Source: Mesostigma viride (Eukaryota; Streptophyta; Mesostigmatophyceae; Mesostigmatales; Mesostigmataceae). Taken from it: DNA of 64,000 nt. The notes below the pieces were generated by a model that did not search any database, had not been told where the DNA came from, and was given only the letters and a program-made list of their open reading frames with translations. This document shows, piece by piece, positions 32,961 to 64,000 of this stretch; the stretch's first letter is position 1, and each line of letters starts with the position of its first letter. The stretch is taken from positions 2,053,146 to 2,117,145 of the forward strand of contig RPFO01000034.1 of assembly GCA_009746045.1 (NCBI GenBank), written 5' to 3'. Made by a program: the position numbers and the translations under genes.

Positions 32961-33959
32961 TTGGTGCGTGCGACCATTTGGCCTGCTCGGGTTCCACGCC
33001 ACCAATTAAGCACCGCTCCCTGACGTGGCCCGTCATGACTGGTCTGCGCTACGCGGCCCGGTCCGGGGGGATCCTGAGGACAGTTTGGACGGATGCCCGG
33101 AGCACGAGCGGAACAGGCCGGTGCCCACGGGCGTACCTGGCGGCCCCGGACGCCCAGGCGGACGTCGACGCGCTGGCCAGCCCAGGGTCACGCTCCCAAC
33201 GCTGCCATTTTTGCGGGCTTTGCAGCCCGCGCGCCCCGGTGTTGCTCGGGTGGCCCGGCAGTCCGGCACCTGCCGGTCATACCGCCCCGCCGACGCCCCC
33301 GGCCTGGCCCGCTCTACCGCCAGGACCCCAAGGCAAGGTCGTGGCCGCCCGGCACCGCCTCTGACAAGTGCAACGGGCAATCGGGCATGCTGAACTAAAA
33401 CCGGTGCTCAAGGCCGCCCTTGTGGAGCCGGGCCTACTCACACGCTCAGGACGCATGAGGCGGCCCAGTGGCATCGCAGATGCCAAGGCCTGCCAATCAG
33501 CTCGGCAACCAGGGCAAGCAAGGACATGCATGGTACCACCTCGACCGGCTCGGCGGCCGGCGGCAGCCGCTGCACCCCGGCTGCTGGCACCCCGGTGGCG
33601 CACGTACACGGGGGACGGCACGGCGTCGGTCGATCAGCCTTGACCGCCGGCTTGGCCCACAATGTTTCCTTGACAGGTGCCCAGGGGCTCGCGCCCCCCC
33701 CCGGGCCGCCGCTTCACCCCGAGATAGCCGCCCGTCTCGGTGTTGCCGAACCCCCCCCCGCGGCGCCGCCTGCGCCCCCCTCCTTGGCCGCGGACTTCCT
33801 GGCAAGGGCCCCGCCTTGAAGGAGGGCTGCCTTGCGGCACCAACGACGTCGTCCCGACCCCTGAACACTTTGGAGGAATTGGACGGCGCCCTTGCTCGCC
33901 TGCGGTACGACGCGGCGGTCGGCGCCGATTGACCTTTCTACTGAGCTGCTGAAGACCCC

Positions 33960-35450
33960 TGACCCGGCGGTGCGGGAGCTTCTGCTGGCGCCTCGATGCA
34001 AACGTGTCCCGGCTGCTCTCTGATGAGCCTACATATAGCTCGGCCTGCTGAGACTGTCGGTCTGTGGCAGACGGCCATCCGGCGAGTCATGCTGTTACTA
34101 CAAGAAGGGCTCTGCTGCTGACCCCGGTAACTATACCGGGGCGTCTGCCTCCAGAGCGCCGCGCTGAAGGTCTTCATGCGCATTCATGATGCTGCACAGG
34201 CCGTCCGCGCCGCGCTGGACCCGCACCTGGGTGCATATGAGTCTTAGATCAGGGTTTCCGTCGTGGCCGTAACACTGACATGGCTGTATTTGTGGCGCGC
34301 CGGCCAGTGATGCCCGCCAGGAGGAGGTGCGCCGCATTTGCCCTGATGGTTTTCCGCTGGTCTTCATCTTTGTTGACTACTCCTCTATCAAGGCTTTCGA
34401 CACGGTCCTCTGGGAGGCTCTTTGGGCCATCTTAGCTCTGGACCGCGCGCCCCCACTGAGCCAGCATTTATTGCTGCCATTCGTCGACTGTATGTATGTA
34501 TGATGAGGGCTCGCAGGCAGTATAGTGCGGACTGCGGAAGGCACCACCCCACCCCATTCCCCAGCTTCACCACGGGGTGTGGCAAGGTTGTGTCCTGTTC
34601 CCATATCTGTTCATTATATTGTCGCTCGTGGATCACGTCATGTGCCGGGCACCGGTCAGCGTGCGCGCTTTATTACTGCTCTTGGGGTTCAAGCCCAGCT
34701 TGGACATCCTTAACGAGCGCTAACACGGCGGCGTTGACCCTGGCTACCGCCTGTCCGACCTGACTTATGCGGATGACACCAACCTCATCGCGCGCCCCGA
34801 GCACATTCAGACCTGGTTGGACTGTCTGGGCTTGGCCGGAGGCGAGGGCAGTGGGGTTGGAGATTAGTGTCAAAACTGAGGCGATGGTGATTGGGGCTTC
34901 CAGTCGCCCGCGCGCTGCCGCGGCTGCTAGACGGGACGGACCCGTTCCGTGATCGCTTCAAACTGCTGGGGAGCATGCTCCCCGACACCGCCGCCGACGG
35001 ATGTGGACTGTAATCCGCCCATTGGCCTGGCCAGCTGGGCTAGGCTTCGTTCGCTCAACTGTCACCTAGCTACTGGCGCTCCGGCCAAGGGCCTGCCGGG
35101 CGAGCAACCCAAGCGCATGCTCTTCAAGGTCCTCGTCCTCACGGTGCTTACGTATGGCGCCGAGGCATGGACACTCACGGACACGCTGGCCGCCAAGCTC
35201 GACGGCACGGTTTACAGGATGCTCCGACAGGTCCTGTTCATGTACCTGGTTTTCCAAGCCTAGGTCATTAGAGTCTCTGTATCAGGGTATGCCTCGCATT
35301 TCGGACGAGATTAGGCAGCGTAGGATAGCATTTGTAGGACCACTTGAGATGATCTTGCTCGCACCAGTCAGGTAGATACCGCCCTTGGTCTGGCCGGCCC
35401 CCAGCGGCTTGGCCAACCAGGGCGGCACATCCTGATCTGGCCTGGCCCCA
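33960..35450 (+). pseudogene. LINE reverse transcriptase and C-terminal region, degenerate
   Basis: Recognisable pieces in changing frames: YRGVCLQSAALKVFMRI (about 34133), VFIFVDYSSIKAFDTVLWEA (about 34360), LSDLTYADDTNLIARPEHIQ (about 34750), VLVLTVLTYGAEAWTLTDTL (about 35130), and TSQVDTALGLAGPQRL near 35370. The YADD box survives, but multiple stops interrupt the domain. The GC-rich stretch between the endonuclease and RT (33000-33950) is the eroded linker. Confidence 0.8.
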
Positions 35451-35556
35451 AGGACATTCCTATAGAAAGATATGGGTAAACCTGCCATAAACTACATCCA
35501 GATGTTGCTGGCCAACCTAGTGGTCCCAGCTCGATCAGTTTGAACACCGCATAATT

Positions 35557-35857
35557 CACTCCCTCTCTCTTCTTTGGACTGTGCTATGCAGAACAAGAAG
35601 AGGTGGCAGAATATTGTCCAGGCTCACACGCCAGCCCCTGTGGGCAAGCCCCCCCCCCCCCAAGCGGAAGGGGTGTTTTTGCTTCGGTAGTGTAGGAGTA
35701 GCTATCTATAGTTAGGATTTTTCTAGACTAGACAGCTTAGAGTTATAGCTCAATTCGATTACGCGGCTTCGCCCACCTCCACCCATCCGCATCAAGGAAT
35801 ATGTGCTGCATGATCTCCCAACGGAGTCCAGTTATAATTTAATTTAATTCAATTTTG
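35557..35857 (+). mobile_element. LINE C-terminus, 3' UTR and tail
   Basis: The C-terminal block KKRWQNIVQAHTPAPVGKPP is followed by a stop and a 3' UTR containing 'ttctagactagacagcttag' and 'ttcgattacgcggcttc'. A CTCCCAACGGAG hairpin (35815-35826) leads to the tail 'ttataatttaatttaattc'. It is the reference for the fragments at 16040 and 18339. Confidence 0.85.
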
Positions 35858-35862
35858 ACACC

Positions 35863-36117
35863 ATGGCGGATAAGATGGAGTTCCTCAAGCGTCGCAAGCG
35901 GCTTGGGGTGACCTCCTACACGCTGGACGACGACTTGACCTTGACGCAGCAACAACGGCGACGGGAGCTATGGCCGACCTACCTCCAGCTCCGGCAGACG
36001 GCAGGGAAGAAGCCGGTCTACTGGAGGGGGGCGGACATCTACGTCGCCCACAAGCCCTGCATCATTGGCAGGCCCCTGCCACCCCAGCCACCCCAACCTA
36101 GGGGATTATATAGCTAG
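35863..36117 (+). pseudogene. LINE ORF1 C-terminal fragment (84 codons open)
   Basis: This open frame reads MADKMEFLKRRKRLGVTSYT, then LDDDLTLTQQQRRRELWPTY and KKPVYWRGADIYV. The pattern (DDLT..Q...R..L...Y...G..P.WRG..IYV) is that of LINE ORF1 C-termini and matches the fragment at about 31450. It begins immediately after the tail of the preceding LINE, so it is a separate, 5'-truncated insertion. Confidence 0.6.
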
Positions 36118-36159
36118 TAGTGTAGACTAGAAAAGCTTAGCGACGTAGCCATGTATGCC

Positions 36160-36640
36160 TACGTGAAGGGCCCACACCTGCCCATGCAATAGCTGTAGCG
36201 ATTTTGGGTCATGCTTTGCCCATGCAGAGAGTTACTCTCTGCTGAGATGCCATGCACCAGCTATAGCCTAGCCATATACATCTTCCAACCCATATGTCGA
36301 TCATGCAGCCCTTCTAGGCCATCTCCCCATGTCGCCCCGTGCGAGAATGATCGGGATGCATGATCCATCATATGGTGGTGCAGGTGCACATTGTGCACCC
36401 CGAGCAGGTGACAGTTTACATCCTCCACCTGCAGGTTGTAGCCCAGACTGTCATAGATACCAGACTGCCATAGTACCCCTTCTCAGGGCTATGTGTTACA
36501 TATGCTCCCCACGGAGCTGTGTTCTTAATTACTTAATTAATTAGCTGCTGGAATACATATAGTGGTGCAGGTGCACCCAGAGCAGGTGTAGTTTACACCC
36601 TACCCTTGCAGGAAGTAGCCCAGAATGTATTGTTCTGCCC
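36160..36640 (+). mobile_element. Retroelement 3' end, two partial copies
   Basis: 'agagttactctctgctgaga' (about 36223), 'gtgcaccccgagcaggtg' (36393), hairpin CTCCCCACGGAG (36505-36516) and tail 'ttaattacttaattaattag' (36524-36543). A second partial copy with 'gtgcacccagagcaggtgta' follows at about 36563-36630. It is related to the copies at 29664 and 30045. Confidence 0.7.
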
Positions 36641-38530
36641 ACATGCATCTAGTGCTGGTGTACGCAACGACGCACCCACTGGGCACTGATAATCAAATAA
36701 GCAAGGAATTCAATACAAAGAGCCTCTTCTCATGTCTGAATACTTCAGCCTTCTACAGCATACCTTGGATTATCTATGAGAGTACATCAGTTTTGGATAT
36801 CCTGTACGGGATCTCGATTGATTGATATGGCCTCACGTATGCTTCATATGCCTGGCGTGCCACCTGGTCACATTGCTGCGCCTTCCATAGTCCCCGCGCG
36901 GCACCAATCATAGCCATGGTGCAATATCACCCCTTTGTACTAGAGGGGAACGTATTCATTCAGCTAAGTAGCAACTTCGGTTTCCTAACAACCTGCAACA
37001 AGACGTCATGAAACTGATAAGTCGAAAGAAGCTTCTGGGTTGGCAGTTGAATTCACATGAGCTGCTGGTAAACGTTAGCTCTATTCCACATAGCATGCTC
37101 AAGGTTGAGCTCGCTCGCCTCGTGGATCGTACGTGGAAACCTCAACAGGAGCATGCCACGCTTTGGGGTGGTAGCACAGGCAGGCCATCGCCTCCATCTC
37201 CGCTCCATCCACTTCTCCACACGAGCGTCCAGTCTTTTGTTGGAATGGGAGGCTTAGAAAGAGAATAAACGCTTATTACGACCATTGCAAACGGGCGGGG
37301 GTTACCAACCGATAATGTCGACGCTGGTTGTGCGCGTACCAGGTTCCGACGTCGACTCCATCCATGCAATTCGCATTCGTTTCGCGGAAAGTGCAACCAA
37401 TACTTGCATTCGAGCAGCCGCCCACCGTAGCTTCGGCGAGAAATAATGCTAGGTATTGCCCTAGAAGCCTATTTAGCCAGCCTAAGACAATGAATAGACC
37501 AAATTCGCATAAGAAACAGTCGTGGCATGTGCGCCCCAGCACCGACCTTTTCCGCACTGACGCGGCATCAGTTCACGATGGCGAGCCTCGGAGTCCTTGG
37601 GTAAAGGGTCTGAAAGTATGAATTGATCGTACAGCGTGCACTAGAACGATTTCTTTGGACTCCACTGGGTTTTGCGCTCGTTTGTGCGGCGGTTCTACTG
37701 AAAACTCAGCAGACCCGATCCACCCTTGCCAGCATGCAGCCCGGCGCATCGTTCGAAACATTTCGCAGACGGCAGAACGGGTTAGATTCCTGGGCCTCCC
37801 CCCAAAGAAGCTACGTACATGCCATTATACTACATCATGGTTCAAAAACATTTCCCTATTGCGTCCGCGTCAACCGTCAGGCCCGCTCCGACCATAGTCC
37901 ATTCATTAGGTGCTCGGGTGCCTGGCAGGATGCTCGGTGCGCGGGGGTGTACATGTAGCCCGTAGGGACTGGCCTTCTTTTCTTTTCTTTTTTCCCTAGT
38001 TAAAATCTTATCAAGGTTTTCATTTTTTCCCCCCCTACGCAGTCTACGAGCTTTTACCCAGAGCCAGCGCTTTTATTACCCCGAGTTTTCTTCTCTACAT
38101 TGGAGCTAGAGAACGATTTTTTTTTTGCTACTGGATCCATTCGTCTTGGTCCAAGCGCCAGTCTTCTTGGCGCCCAATCCGGTATCAAAAACGCTCGCGG
38201 CACCTGGGGGCCGGGATCTCGCGCGGGGAATCTCGCGCTAACGTGGGGATTACACTGCCTTTCTTATGACTCGTGACTGAGACTGCTTGTGATTACATGA
38301 CTGAGGCACTCAGGATTTCCGCGCACTCGAATGCAAGGCCTTCTACGCACTGGAGAGTGGATGCTCGGCGCTCGCCCCTGCATGGCCGGCGACTGGCGAG
38401 AGCTGTAAGGTCGTTTGGCAGCCTCTTAAATCGTCTGTCGGGGTAAAATATTTTGAAGGCTGATCCTGAAAGTCCTGCAGATGAAATTGTCGTTGACAAG
38501 AGCTTGTAGGCCTGCACGAGTCTTGCTACC
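36641..38530. other. Upstream flank of the ABC transporter gene
   Basis: No gene is recognised. A dispersed repeat lies at 37478-37590 (see separate entry). Poly-T/pyrimidine runs occur at about 37978-38035 and 38119-38128. The promoter should be near the 3' end of this stretch, but I cannot point to elements. Confidence 0.4.
37478..37590. repeat. Dispersed repeat shared with ABC transporter intron 14
   Basis: 'gcatgtgcgccccagc' followed by 'ccttttccgc' and 'cacgatggc' occurs here and at 57462-57570 with about 75-80% identity by eye. No termini are seen. Confidence 0.6.
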
Positions 38531-63235
<24,705 letters not shown>

Positions 63236-63296
63236 AGTACTGTGGTCCCGAGCACTGTGCGTAAGACGCGGTGCCCCCCCAAGCGCGAGGGGTGTA

Positions 63297-63301
63297 TGTA
63301 A
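63297..63301 (+). terminator. Candidate polyadenylation signal TGTAA
   Basis: TGTAA lies 62 nt after the ABC transporter stop. It is the common green-algal polyadenylation motif. Short motifs occur by chance, so this is only a candidate. Confidence 0.35.
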
Positions 63302-64000
63302 CATAAGCTAATTTAATTTTTTTGTCACAGATCGCCTCCATCATGCTAGTTAATAATTTAGATCGAAAACTGACCCTAATTCAACGTTTGTTCACATGAA
63401 TTATGGTGGTGGGGGGGAGTGCGTGGGGGGGGAAAGTGGTACACATGCGAGAACTTCGTCCCGAGCAGCCAATCATCCATCATGGCACATTCGTGCAAAC
63501 TACAAGTCGAATATTTTGCCCTGGCCCGCAAGTTTTGTTGATTCCTCTAGATCAGACCACTACTCTAGTCCTCAAACGACATTGGACCGCCAGTCCGCCA
63601 CGCATGCGTCCAGGAATAGTTAAGTCTCACTTAATAATGTGCAATGCGCTGCCCCACACTCATTAACCCGAGTTGGGGCTGAAATGCAGTTCAGGCACGT
63701 GCATGACCTCAGCAGAGGCTGGTCAGCATGACGTACTCGATCCGGTCAGTGCATGTCTACCTGTCTTTTCTTTTACCTCGGTGTCTTATGTCCATTTGAA
63801 AAATTCCACCTGCTTTTTTTTTGAAAAAGTTTTTAGCAACATGCCCATGGTAGTGGAGCAAGAATATCAAATGTTGGTGGGGACATTATGCATCGCGTTA
63901 CATTGCATGTATTGCATTGAATCGTATTCCCCAAAGTCATGGCAGGAGCAATTAATCCTCAAGTAGAGCATGATCGGGGCCGGAAAAAAGCACGAGTTGT
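63302..64000. other. ABC gene 3' flank, nothing recognised
   Basis: No gene, RNA or transposon end is recognised in the last 700 bp. Confidence 0.4.

Noticed and set aside
33025-33932. GC-rich overlapping ORFs on both strands
   Set aside because: They fall in the eroded linker between endonuclease and RT of the LINE; codon content follows high GC, not a conserved protein.

Overview
This is a nuclear genome window from a eukaryote, most likely a green alga. Three recognisable genes, all on the + strand, are split by GT-AG introns. The nucleosome assembly protein ends in a plant-type CaaX box (CKQQ), and a plastid triose-phosphate translocator with a transit-like N-terminus is present. Exons are GC-rich, while introns are long and crowded with micro- and minisatellites. 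A large-genome prasinophyte of the Cymbomonas/Pyramimonas kind would fit, but the species is a guess.

Layout: 1-5.2 kb is gene-poor, with three dense tandem repeats at 2.76-3.70 kb. A NAP1 histone chaperone gene in 13 exons spans 5842-15306. From 16.0 to 20.9 kb lies a nest of transposon remnants: LINE 3' ends, a MITE, a pogo/Tigger-like element with TA duplications, and a hAT-like element with 8-bp duplications. A three-exon triose-phosphate/phosphate translocator spans 21261-25395; its second intron is mostly a kilobase hexanucleotide array. From 26.7 to 36.6 kb are broken non-LTR retrotransposons: ORF1, APE endonuclease, reverse transcriptase and shared 3' tails. A 19-exon ABCC/MRP-type ABC transporter spans 38531-63235, giving about 1797 residues in the order TMD1-NBD1-TMD2-NBD2. 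Its introns hold most of the remaining repeats.

The three genes do not form a pathway. NAP1 is a histone chaperone, TPT exports photosynthate from the plastid, and the ABCC protein probably moves conjugates or organic anions across an endomembrane or the plasma membrane. All exon phases in the three models close exactly.

The most unusual signal is that many exon edges, together with their splice sites, are repeated as decaying copies in the neighbouring intron. In places they form true tandem arrays of 64, 72 or 83 bp whose first unit is the coding exon end plus its donor. The Walker A exon of NBD2 is preceded by four such copies, two of which still encode an intact P-loop. A second notable signal is a hairpin-plus-TTAATTAA 3' terminus shared by at least seven retroelement ends in the window.
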